From: an uncultured Alphaproteobacteria bacterium
Lineage (GTDB): Bacteria; Pseudomonadota; Alphaproteobacteria; HIMB59
Length of the DNA: 64,000 bases
Assembly: GCA_902588615.1 (NCBI GenBank)
Contig: CACIPV010000004.1
Coordinates: 27,035-91,034, forward strand
Reading direction: 5' to 3'
Positions 48,731-56,580 of the stretch are shown one piece after another. Each line of letters begins with the position of its first letter. The first letter of the stretch is position 1. The notes under the pieces were generated by a model. That model ran no database searches, was not told where the DNA came from, and saw only the letters and a program-made list of their open reading frames with translations. A program made the translations under genes and the position numbers.

Positions 48731-49543
48731 ATGAAAATACCTTTTATGAAAGCTCAAGGAGCAGGAAATGACTTTATTATTGTGGATAAAAACGTTGATT
48801 TCATTAGAAAGTCAAAAAAAGTTATAAGAAGACTGTGCGACAGGCGTTTTGGGGTAGGTTGCGATCAATTAATACTATTAAAAAAAATCAGTTCATATTA
48901 TCAAGTTACATTTTATAACTCAGATGGCTCTCTTGGGAAAAATTGTGGGAATGGATTGCGATGTGCCTACAAATTTTTAGTTGAAGTAAAAAAAGTTAAA
49001 AAGGTAGTCATTAAAACTCATAAATTTTTACATTTTGGTAAGAAAACTCAAAAGGAATACAAAATCAATGTTGGGGAAGTAACTTTAGATTGGAAAAAAA
49101 TTCCTTTATCAAAAAAAATGGACTCTCAAAGTATTCAAATTAAAAGAATAAAGATACCTGGGTTAATTAAAATTATGGGGGCAAATATTGGAAACCCTCA
49201 TTGTGTAGTATTAGTAAAGAATTTAAAGCTAATTAAATTAAATATGTTAGGGCCTTCACTTGTAAAAAATAAATTATTTCCTGATCAAGCTAATATTACT
49301 TTTGTAGAGGTATTAAAAAAATCTAAAGTGAAAGTATTATTTTGGGAGAGAGGTGGCGGACATACACTAGCATGTGGTTCAGGAACTTGTGCTACTGCTT
49401 TTGTTTTATATCATAATGACTTTGTGTCCTCTAAAATTGAAGTAGTTACTGAACGATCAGTATTAAAAACAGAAATCAAGGACAAGATGGTATTCCTTCA
49501 AGGCCCCGCAGAATTAGTTTATCAATCATCGATTAATATTTAA
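48731..49543 (+). CDS. dapF: Diaminopimelate epimerase
   Basis: DapF turns LL- into meso-diaminopimelate for peptidoglycan and lysine. Both catalytic cysteines are visible: in SLGKNCGNGLRCA and in GGHTLACGSGTCA. An ATG at 48701 exists, but the family begins MKxPFMKAQGAGNDF, matching the ATG at 48731, so that start was chosen. Length then is 270 residues, normal. The next gene starts one base after its stop. Confidence 0.95.
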   Translation: MKIPFMKAQGAGNDFIIVDKNVDFIRKSKKVIRRLCDRRFGVGCDQLILLKKISSYYQVTFYNSDGSLGKNCGNGLRCAYKFLVEVKKVKKVVIKTHKFLHFGKKTQKEYKINVGEVTLDWKKIPLSKKMDSQSIQIKRIKIPGLIKIMGANIGNPHCVVLVKNLKLIKLNMLGPSLVKNKLFPDQANITFVEVLKKSKVKVLFWERGGGHTLACGSGTCATAFVLYHNDFVSSKIEVVTERSVLKTEIKDKMVFLQGPAELVYQSSINI

Positions 49544-50749
49544 ATGTCTAAAGTTGTTAATTTTGGATGTCGACTTAATAACTTTGAAGGAAAAAAAATT
49601 GAAGAATTATTAGTAAATAGTAATGAAAATATGGTTGTTATAAACTCTTGTGCCGTCACAAATGAAACTGAGAGGCAGGTAAGACAAACTATTAGAAGGA
49701 TTAAAAAAGAATATCCTAATAAAAAAATTGTAATGACAGGTTGTGCTGCACAAATATCTCCAGATAAGTATTCTTCAATGACTGAAGTCGATAAAGTTAT
49801 TGATAATATAAGTAAACTGAAATCGGAGACTTGGACATCTTTACTTGATGAAGAACTAGGAGTAGATTTTAAAGAGGACATATTTGACTCTCCTCAAGAT
49901 ATCCGCCCATCTTTAGATAATAAAAACCTTAACATCAGAGAAAGCCTTGTAATTCAACAAGGATGCAACCATAGGTGCACATTTTGTATTATTCCTTTTG
50001 GTAGAGGCAATAATAGGAGTTTTGATCCTTTTTACTTAATTGATGAGGTGGAAAGAGTTGTAGAAAATGGTGTCAAAGAAATTGTTTTAACAGGTGTTGA
50101 TATATCAGATTATGGGAGCGATTTTGATCACAAATATAACATGAGCAATTTAATTTTAGATATTTTAGATAAAACTAAATTACAACGTCTTCGACTCTCC
50201 TCAATAGACTGTGTTGAAGTTGATGAAAATTTTAATGAAGCACTAATAGATCGAAGAGTAATGCCGCATCTTCACCTTAGTATACAGTCTGGTGATGACA
50301 TGATACTGAAAAGAATGAAAAGAAGACATAATTCAAAAGATGTATTTCGATTTGTTGATCGTTGTAAAAAAATTAGAAAAGATATTTCATTTGGAGCAGA
50401 TATTATTGCAGGATTTCCTACAGAAACGGATACGATGTTTGAAAATACATACAATCTATTAAGAGAAAATGAAATTTCTCACCTCCACATATTTCCTTTT
50501 TCTCCAAAAAATAATACTCCTGCTTCAAGGATGCCTCAGGTTTCTAAATCAATCATTAAAAAGAGAGCAAAAATTTTAAGAGACCTTGGTGAATTAATTT
50601 TAAAAAAAGTAAAATCCAATCTTTCATTACCAAGGGAGATTCTTATTGAAGAGTTAAATTCAGGATTAGCTATCGGATATGATCAAAATTATATCAAACA
50701 TAAAGTACCCTTAGTAGGTGTACCCGTTGGAGAAGTTATTAGGGTTTAA
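49544..50749 (+). CDS. mtaB: tRNA (t6A37) methylthiotransferase
   Basis: MtaB converts t6A37 to ms2t6A37 in tRNAs reading A-starting codons. The N-terminal cluster Cys are in NFGCRLN, INSCAVTNE and MTGCAAQ; the radical-SAM motif is QQGCNHRCTFCIIPFGRG. At 401 residues with a short C-terminal TRAM-like segment it is near normal length. It abuts dapF and overlaps ftsY by one base, a gene order common in alphaproteobacteria. Confidence 0.92.
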   Translation: MSKVVNFGCRLNNFEGKKIEELLVNSNENMVVINSCAVTNETERQVRQTIRRIKKEYPNKKIVMTGCAAQISPDKYSSMTEVDKVIDNISKLKSETWTSLLDEELGVDFKEDIFDSPQDIRPSLDNKNLNIRESLVIQQGCNHRCTFCIIPFGRGNNRSFDPFYLIDEVERVVENGVKEIVLTGVDISDYGSDFDHKYNMSNLILDILDKTKLQRLRLSSIDCVEVDENFNEALIDRRVMPHLHLSIQSGDDMILKRMKRRHNSKDVFRFVDRCKKIRKDISFGADIIAGFPTETDTMFENTYNLLRENEISHLHIFPFSPKNNTPASRMPQVSKSIIKKRAKILRDLGELILKKVKSNLSLPREILIEELNSGLAIGYDQNYIKHKVPLVGVPVGEVIRV

Positions 50750-51567
50750 TGTTTTTTTTAAAAAAAATCTTTCAAAAGAATTTAAATATAGATGAGATAG
50801 AGGATCTTTTGTTTGATAATGGTGTAGAACCAAAATTTGCCGATTTAATTATTTCAAAAATAAAAGAAAGTAAATCACAAGAAGAGGATATTAAAAAAGT
50901 TATTAAAGATGAACTGCTTACAAAATTCAAAGAAAAAAAATTTGGTGGTTTTTCTCCTCAAAATAAAAGTTTATATATTATTGCTGGAAATAACGGCTCG
51001 GGAAAAACAACATTCATAGGTAAATTTATAAATCTATTAAAAAAAAATGGCTTAAAGCCTGCTGTAATTGCAGCAGATACATTTAGGGCTGCCGCAATCG
51101 ATCAACTTGAACATTTCACAAATCAATTTGAAGTGCCCATTTATAAAGGTAATAATATGGAAGATCCGTCTGCAGTCATTTTTCAAGGTATTGATAATCT
51201 GAAAGAGAGTGATGTTATTATTGTTGATACATCTGGGAGACAGCATAACAACAAAAATTTAATGGCTGAGCTAAAAAAAATCTCAGATATCGTTTCAAAA
51301 AAAACTGATCAATTTAATTTGATTAAGGCTTTTTTGACATTAGATGCTAATACAGGACTTGCTTCAAAACATATAATAGAAGGTTTTCAAGAATATATCA
51401 CTTTAAATGGCATTATTTTAAATAAGGTAGATTCTAATGCCAAGTATGGAGCTCTTCTAACAATAATAAATGATTTTGATATTCCTGTTGTATTTGAAGG
51501 ATATGGCGAGGGCATGAATGACTTAAGAGAGTTTCAATTTGAAGAATATTTAGATAGACTAATATAA
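50749..51567 (+). CDS. ftsY: Signal recognition particle receptor
   Basis: FtsY docks ribosome-SRP complexes at the membrane. The 272-residue protein is the NG GTPase core only: G1 GNNGSGKTTFIGKFI, DTFRAAAIDQLE, VDTSGRQHNN, and DSNAKYGALLTI. The acidic A domain of E. coli FtsY is missing and replaced by a short N-terminal segment that begins with a hydrophobic/basic stretch (MFFLKKIFQKN), probably a membrane-touching helix. Confidence 0.95.
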   Translation: MFFLKKIFQKNLNIDEIEDLLFDNGVEPKFADLIISKIKESKSQEEDIKKVIKDELLTKFKEKKFGGFSPQNKSLYIIAGNNGSGKTTFIGKFINLLKKNGLKPAVIAADTFRAAAIDQLEHFTNQFEVPIYKGNNMEDPSAVIFQGIDNLKESDVIIVDTSGRQHNNKNLMAELKKISDIVSKKTDQFNLIKAFLTLDANTGLASKHIIEGFQEYITLNGIILNKVDSNAKYGALLTIINDFDIPVVFEGYGEGMNDLREFQFEEYLDRLI

Positions 51568-51568
51568 A

Positions 51569-52105
51569 ATGAAACAACTTTTTGAATTTTTTCCCTTAGT
51601 TGTATTTTTCGCAGTCTATTATAAATCAGATAAAGATCTCTATTTAAGTATTGCTGCTGTAATAGTTGCAACATTTATTTCCCTTATAGCCATCTATTTC
51701 AAAGAAAGAAAAATTTCAACAATGATGTTAGTTAGTACAATTATCTTAGTTGTTTTTGGTGGTTTAAGTATTTTTCTAAAAAATGAGATATTTTTTAAAA
51801 TGAAACCAACAATTATAAATGCTCTTTTTGCTGCAGTTTTGATTGGAAGCACATTAATTAATAAACCTGTTTTAAAGTTATTATTAAACTCATCATTAAA
51901 ATTGACTGATGAGGGTTGGGGATTAATGAATAAAATGTGGTCAAGCTTTTTTATTCTTTTAGCTGTTTTAAATGAAATTGTTTGGCGGACTCAAACAACT
52001 GATGTTTGGGTAAATTTTAAAGTATTTGGCATAATGGGAATTACTATAGTGTTTACAATAGTTCAAATTCCATTGCTAAAAAAACATTTTATTAATCAGC
52101 CATAA
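51569..52105 (+). CDS. yciB: Septation protein A family (YciB)
   Basis: A 178-residue inner-membrane protein with about five or six hydrophobic helices. FFPLVVFFAVYY at the N-terminus, GSTLINKPVLKLLL and NEIVWRTQTTDVWVNFKVFG are signature YciB segments. The family is linked to cell-envelope integrity and septation. Its last 14 bases overlap the pgk end. Confidence 0.92.
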   Translation: MKQLFEFFPLVVFFAVYYKSDKDLYLSIAAVIVATFISLIAIYFKERKISTMMLVSTIILVVFGGLSIFLKNEIFFKMKPTIINALFAAVLIGSTLINKPVLKLLLNSSLKLTDEGWGLMNKMWSSFFILLAVLNEIVWRTQTTDVWVNFKVFGIMGITIVFTIVQIPLLKKHFINQP

Positions 52106-53258
52106 GGGCTTCAATTCCGGGTAAATCTTTATCCTCAAGTGCCTCAAGAAAAGCACCACCAGCTGTTGAAACAAAGTGAAAATTCTCAAATTTTTCCTTA
52201 GCCATGTTGATTGCTAAAATTGTGTCACCACCACCTATGACAACATCTGCTTGAGATTTTGCAAGGAGATGTGCTAAATTTATTGATCCCTTTGAAAATT
52301 TATTGTCTTCAATCATTCCCATTGGACCATTCCACAAAACGATATCACTGTTACCTATCAGTTTTTCTAAAACTGTGTGTGAAGAAACTGATATATCTAG
52401 GATTTTAAAATCAGAGCTTATAGGAAGCCCATCTATTAATTTATTTTCATTTGAGTCAAGTATAACATCTGATGGAAGATGAATTTTACAATTTGTTGAT
52501 TTTGCAGAATTGTAAATCATTTCAATCATACTTTCTGTGCCCTCTTCAATTAAAGAATTGCTTATATTTATACTATTATATTTAAAAAAATTATTAGCCA
52601 TTGCCCCTCCGATAAAAATATCAGAGCAAGAGGATGTTAAAGATAGAAGTGTTTTTATTTTAGTTGAAACTTTTGATCCGCCAATAATCGCTAATTTTTT
52701 CTTTGGAGACTTTTTTATTTTATCTATTGCTAAAATTTCTCTTTCAAAATTAAATCCAGGTGCTGACAATATATTTTTAACCATTTGATTAACTGATGAG
52801 TGAAATCGATGAGAAGCAGAAAAAGCCTCATTAACATATAAATCTAATTTATCTGTAATAGATTTGCTAAAATTTAAGTCATTTTTTATTTCTCCCTCAA
52901 AAAATCTTATATTCTCTAAAAGGCTTATAGCTGGCTTATAGACATCTATTTCATTAAGGCCACTATCTAAAAAACTATCATAACTAATAAAATTTAATTC
53001 TAACTCCAATATATCCTCAAACTGATCAATTAATTTTGAGAAAGAATACTTCTCATCAAAATTTTCTTTTGGTCTTCCAAAATGTGAAATAAGTAAAATA
53101 TTACATTGTTTATTTTTAATAAAATCGATTGTCTCCTTAGATCTGTCTAGTCTTGTTTTGTCTGTAATTCTAAAATTTTTATCGATAGGAACATTGAAAT
53201 CGACTCTAATTCCTACATTTCGGATTTTTTCAAAGTTCAAATTTTTAAGAGATTTCAT
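52092..53258 (-). CDS. pgk: Phosphoglycerate kinase
   Basis: Pgk moves phosphate between 1,3-bisphosphoglycerate and ADP. The 388-residue protein starts with GIRVDFNVPID, carries LISHFGRPKE, VNEAFSASHRFHSS and the ATP motif VIGGGDTILAI near the C-terminus. Length is slightly short of normal (about 390-400) but complete. It stands alone here, without gap or fba beside it. Confidence 0.95.
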   Translation of the reverse strand: MKSLKNLNFEKIRNVGIRVDFNVPIDKNFRITDKTRLDRSKETIDFIKNKQCNILLISHFGRPKENFDEKYSFSKLIDQFEDILELELNFISYDSFLDSGLNEIDVYKPAISLLENIRFFEGEIKNDLNFSKSITDKLDLYVNEAFSASHRFHSSVNQMVKNILSAPGFNFEREILAIDKIKKSPKKKLAIIGGSKVSTKIKTLLSLTSSCSDIFIGGAMANNFFKYNSINISNSLIEEGTESMIEMIYNSAKSTNCKIHLPSDVILDSNENKLIDGLPISSDFKILDISVSSHTVLEKLIGNSDIVLWNGPMGMIEDNKFSKGSINLAHLLAKSQADVVIGGGDTILAINMAKEKFENFHFVSTAGGAFLEALEDKDLPGIEALMAD

Positions 53259-53359
53259 ATTTATTCACATTTTTTTAATCATTTTAGGCTAGATTACTAC
53301 TACTATATATAGTATAAAACTACCCATATTAGGAACTAAATAGAGTAGGTATATTAAAA

Positions 53360-53830
53360 ATGTCTTGGAATAACCAAAAAGTAGAAGATCTTAAAAAACT
53401 TTGGAGTGAAGGGGTTGCTACTAGTCAGATTGGCGTGCAGCTTGGATTTACTAAAAATGCCGTTATTGGTAAGGCTTTTAGACTGGGCCTAGAAAGACGT
53501 CAAAACTCCAGAAAAAAATCAACTCAAAATCAACAATTTTCATCAGTGACCATGTATAGGGAAACCAGTAATTCATCTTCCCAAAATACCGTAAGAAAAG
53601 AGCCAGTTCGAAGAAGAGAAAAATTCAGCTTTAAAAAGAGTATTGTTGGGACCGGAAACTTCAAATCATGTCAATGGCCAATTGGCGATCCACTTGAAGA
53701 GGGGTTTCACTATTGCGGTGGTCAAAATATTCCAACAAAACCATATTGTATAGAACATTATAAAAAGGCTTATAATGTCGATGAGAAGTATTTAGATAAA
53801 CTCTTAGATTTTTTACACGAGAAAAATTAA
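53360..53830 (+). CDS. gcrA: GcrA cell-cycle regulator
   Basis: GcrA is an alphaproteobacterial regulator that acts with RNA polymerase sigma-70 at promoters with methylated GANTC sites. The N-terminal helix-turn-helix (MSWNNQKVEDLKKLWSEG, then SQIGVQLGFTKNAVIGKAFRLGL) is diagnostic. The C-terminus has conserved Cys and His (SCQWPIGDP, HYCGGQ, YCIEHYKKAY). Length 156 residues is normal. CcrM, the methylase it usually depends on, is not in this window. Confidence 0.95.
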   Translation: MSWNNQKVEDLKKLWSEGVATSQIGVQLGFTKNAVIGKAFRLGLERRQNSRKKSTQNQQFSSVTMYRETSNSSSQNTVRKEPVRRREKFSFKKSIVGTGNFKSCQWPIGDPLEEGFHYCGGQNIPTKPYCIEHYKKAYNVDEKYLDKLLDFLHEKN

Positions 53831-53843
53831 TTTTATTTTTATT

Positions 53844-53920
53844 TGGCGCGCTTGGCAGGAATCGAACCCGCGACCCCCAGATTAGGAATCTGGTGCTCTA
53901 TCCTACTGAGCTACAAGCGC
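53844..53920 (-). tRNA. tRNA-Arg(CCT)
   Basis: Read on the minus strand: acceptor GCGCTTG/CAAGCGC, D-arm GCTC...GAGC, anticodon stem CCAGA/TCTGG with loop TTCCTAA (anticodon CCT), five-base variable loop, T-arm GCGGG-TTCGATT-CCTGC, discriminator G and encoded CCA. The two tRNAs in this window both accept arginine. Confidence 0.95.
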
Positions 53921-53967
53921 CTTTATAAGTGTACTTAATAATAATAATTCATAAAATAATATAAACT

Positions 53968-54456
53968 ATGAAAAAAAAAGCTGATGAATACCTATATAAA
54001 GAAGCATTAAAATATTTGGGTAAATATCCAGCTACTAAAAAAAAAATTTCTGAAATACTAGAACAAAAACTCAAAAATAAAAAAATATATCAAAAGGTCA
54101 TTTTTCCAGAAAATATCTCTAATCAAGAACTTATTGAGAATATTGTACAAAAATTAGATGAATTGAAGATTATAAATGAGAGGCACTTTATTGAGACAGT
54201 ATTTCATTATTATGAGCAATCCTTATTTTCTATCAAAAAAATAAAAAATAAACTTTTTCAAAAAGGCTTTGAACAAAGCTTAATTGATGAATATGTCTCA
54301 AAGAAAGTCTCTGAAAATCCAGATTTAGAGCTAGAAATTTTAAAAAAATTTATATTTAGAAAAAAACTGTCAAATTTAGAAACTGGTGTGCTTAAGAAAA
54401 AGCTTTATCAACAAAGCTTTTCAGAAAATTCAATATATAAGGTAATTAGAGATTAA
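53968..54456 (+). CDS. recX: RecX-family regulator, divergent
   Basis: A 162-residue, highly charged, all-helical protein. The start ALKYLGKYPATKKKISEILEQKL resembles the first RecX helical repeat, and the middle segments KLDELKIINERHFIETV and IKKIKNKLFQKGFEQSLIDEYV fit the second repeat. RecX inhibits RecA filaments. Similarity is weak and composition AT-biased, so confidence is moderate. The stop touches the rpmF stop. Confidence 0.65.
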   Translation: MKKKADEYLYKEALKYLGKYPATKKKISEILEQKLKNKKIYQKVIFPENISNQELIENIVQKLDELKIINERHFIETVFHYYEQSLFSIKKIKNKLFQKGFEQSLIDEYVSKKVSENPDLELEILKKFIFRKKLSNLETGVLKKKLYQQSFSENSIYKVIRD

Positions 54457-54720
54457 TTACTTAGAAGCAGCCGGTGCTTCAATAGTTTTAGTTGTTTCGT
54501 CAGTATTAACAGGTGCTTGACCCTCAGCATCTTTATCTTTTTTAGCTTTTTTAATAATTATTTGCTTACCCCTGTACATACCAGTACTGAGATCAATATG
54601 ATGGGGTCTTCTCAATTCACCTGATTTTTTGTCTTCTGCGAATAGTTGAGTACCCGCTCTATGATGAGAGCGTCTCATATTCCTTTTTGAGGGTGTAGTT
54701 TTTCTTTTTGGAACTGCCAT
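54457..54720 (-). CDS. rpmF: Ribosomal protein L32 with C-terminal extension
   Basis: The L32 start [20 protein letters not shown] fixes the ATG at 54720; a longer frame to 54783 is not needed. The usual L32 is about 60 residues, while this one has 87, with an added tail of Lys/Asp then Thr/Ala/Glu residues. It lacks the zinc-binding cysteines found in some L32 proteins. Confidence 0.92.
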   Translation of the reverse strand: MAVPKRKTTPSKRNMRRSHHRAGTQLFAEDKKSGELRRPHHIDLSTGMYRGKQIIIKKAKKDKDAEGQAPVNTDETTKTIEAPAASK

Positions 54721-54784
54721 ACTAGAGCGATAACATAATAAAAATTTGTATAAATTACAATAATAATGTATAAATCTGCCCACA

Positions 54785-55108
54785 ATGAAAGAAGAGCAGG
54801 TCGATTTAGGTCATAAGAGAACATGCCCATGCGGCAGCGTCAAGTATTACGATTTTTATCAGGACGTAATTAATTGTCCAGAGTGCGGTAAATCCATTGA
54901 AGCTGTAAATATTGCTAAACCTAAAAGAGGAAGAAAAGCGGGAATAAGTGTTACAACACCCACAAAAACTGCCAAAGAAAATGATGAATTAAAAGAGCTA
55001 ATTGAAGATACAGAAGATACTGATACTCAAACTGATGACTCTGATAACTTAGCAGAAGATATCAGTATTGATATTCCAACAGATAAAACAGACGAAGAAA
55101 CAAGTTAA
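54785..55108 (+). CDS. FYDLN-acid family protein (TIGR02300)
   Basis: A 107-residue protein with an N-terminal Zn-ribbon-like segment [17 protein letters not shown]...INCPECGKS (four Cys) matching the FYDLN-acid family of alphaproteobacteria, followed by a basic linker and a very acidic C-terminal half with [15 protein letters not shown]. Function unknown. It starts just upstream of rpmF on the opposite strand. Confidence 0.8.
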   Translation: MKEEQVDLGHKRTCPCGSVKYYDFYQDVINCPECGKSIEAVNIAKPKRGRKAGISVTTPTKTAKENDELKELIEDTEDTDTQTDDSDNLAEDISIDIPTDKTDEETS

Positions 55109-55109
55109 T

Positions 55110-55814
55110 TTATCTTTTATTTAAAATTTCTAATATTTTTGTTGATGCATCCTCAAATTTTAAGCTTGAAGATATTGCAAATTCCCTAGTGTATCTTTCA
55201 AAAGCTACCTGGAACATCTGACGTTCACTATAGGACTGCTCAGTTTGATCATCTTTTCGAAATAGGTCTCGAACCACCTCTGAAAGAAGCTTTATATCTC
55301 CAGAGTTTATCTTTTGATCATATTCTTGAGCTCTTCTGCTCCACATTGCCTTTTTAATTTTAGGTTTTTGTTTTAAAACAGAGAGTGTTCTGGTCATAGA
55401 GGGTTTGCTAGTAATATTTCTTAAACCAATCAATTTTGCTTTAGCAAATGGAACTCTGATTGTTAATTTATCTTGAAAAAACTGAATCACATACAATTGT
55501 TCTTCCACTAGATCATATTGAAACTTTTCTATCGTAAGAATTCTTCCTACACCGTGAGTTGGATAAACTATATTTTCTCCAGCTTTAAATTCTTGTGGGA
55601 CTATTACTTTTTTAATCTTGGGAGCCTTTGGGGTAACAATTTTTTTAACTACTTTCTTTACTACCTTTTTTGCTACTTTTTTTAAGGGTATTTTTGTTAC
55701 AGGTTGTTTTTTTTTGGAAGGTAATTTTTTTTTTACTTCAACTTTTTTTTTTGATTTAAATTTAATAGTTTTTTTTGTTACTTTTTTTGTTGTAGCTTTT
55801 TTTTTAACTGGCAT
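55110..55814 (-). CDS. carD: CarD-family transcription regulator with lysine-rich N-terminal extension
   Basis: The CarD/CdnL core starts around residue 75 (FKAGENIVYPTHGVGRI) and continues with the RNA-polymerase-binding strands and a helical DNA-contact part (MWSRRAQEYDQKINSGD). CarD proteins bind the RNA polymerase beta subunit and stabilise open promoters, mostly for rRNA and growth genes. Before it comes about 70 residues that are almost half lysine (KKVTKKTIKFKSKKKVEVKK), histone-H1-like. The gene shares one base with fdxA. Confidence 0.9.
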   Translation of the reverse strand: MPVKKKATTKKVTKKTIKFKSKKKVEVKKKLPSKKKQPVTKIPLKKVAKKVVKKVVKKIVTPKAPKIKKVIVPQEFKAGENIVYPTHGVGRILTIEKFQYDLVEEQLYVIQFFQDKLTIRVPFAKAKLIGLRNITSKPSMTRTLSVLKQKPKIKKAMWSRRAQEYDQKINSGDIKLLSEVVRDLFRKDDQTEQSYSERQMFQVAFERYTREFAISSSLKFEDASTKILEILNKR

Positions 55815-56146
55815 TAATCAGCTCCTTTTTCACTGAAATGGTTTTCAAATTTATTTTCTACACCTTCCCACTGTTTTGCATCAGCGGGGGCATCTTTTTT
55901 TGTAGTTATATTAGGCCAAACTTGTGAATATTTTTCATTTACATCTAACCATTTTGTACCATCGTCCAAGTCATCCGGGATAATCGCTTCAACTGGACAC
56001 TCCGGTTCACATACTCCGCAATCGATACATTCATCAGGGTTAATAACAAGCATATTCTCACCTTCATAAAAGCAATCCACAGGACATACCTCAACACAAT
56101 CCATGTATTTACACTTGATGCACTTATCATTAACTAGATAGGTCAT
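55814..56146 (-). CDS. fdxA: Ferredoxin (FdxA, 7Fe type)
   Basis: A 110-residue ferredoxin. Clusters are bound by [18 protein letters not shown] and [16 protein letters not shown], the arrangement of the FdxA [3Fe-4S][4Fe-4S] group, followed by the family tail with [16 protein letters not shown]. It lies between carD and a TerB-like gene, as found near MgpS helicases in alphaproteobacteria. Confidence 0.95.
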   Translation of the reverse strand: MTYLVNDKCIKCKYMDCVEVCPVDCFYEGENMLVINPDECIDCGVCEPECPVEAIIPDDLDDGTKWLDVNEKYSQVWPNITTKKDAPADAKQWEGVENKFENHFSEKGAD

Positions 56147-56580
56147 AGGCAGTCTTTTACTCTATTTCTAATCAATATAAAATCTTTATCTTCTAGGCCA
56201 AGTAACGTTGATATTTTTCTAACAGTAGAAACCTCAAGCTGATCCTCAATACCATCAACCATTAAAACTTGCCAACAAATTAAAATTAAATCCATTCTCT
56301 GTTCATAACTAAGCGATGTTTTAAGTCTGTATGAAAACTGTGATAAATCGGTGTTGAAATGTTGTTGATTAGCTAACTTATTAAATTGCTCTTTATTACT
56401 CTGAATTGGTATTTTAAAGTAAAACTCTACTAATTCAGAAGCATAATTAATTTCTTGTTCTGAAATTTCGTGATCTGCAATAATAATCTCGTAAATTAGG
56501 TTATATAAATCTGACTCAAAAGAGTGATCATCATTTTTAACCGTCTTTTCATTAAAAGATTGGAAAAATTTATTTAACAT
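56143..56580 (-). CDS. TerB-family protein
   Basis: A 145-residue helical protein with TerB features: [20 protein letters not shown] near residue 28 and a later [30 protein letters not shown] with the acidic metal-binding residues. TerB-like proteins bind metal and appear in envelope and stress systems; a specific role here is not known. It overlaps fdxA and the helicase gene. At this place other alphaproteobacteria often have an S4-domain RNA-binding gene, which is missing. Confidence 0.75.
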   Translation of the reverse strand: MLNKFFQSFNEKTVKNDDHSFESDLYNLIYEIIIADHEISEQEINYASELVEFYFKIPIQSNKEQFNKLANQQHFNTDLSQFSYRLKTSLSYEQRMDLILICWQVLMVDGIEDQLEVSTVRKISTLLGLEDKDFILIRNRVKDCL

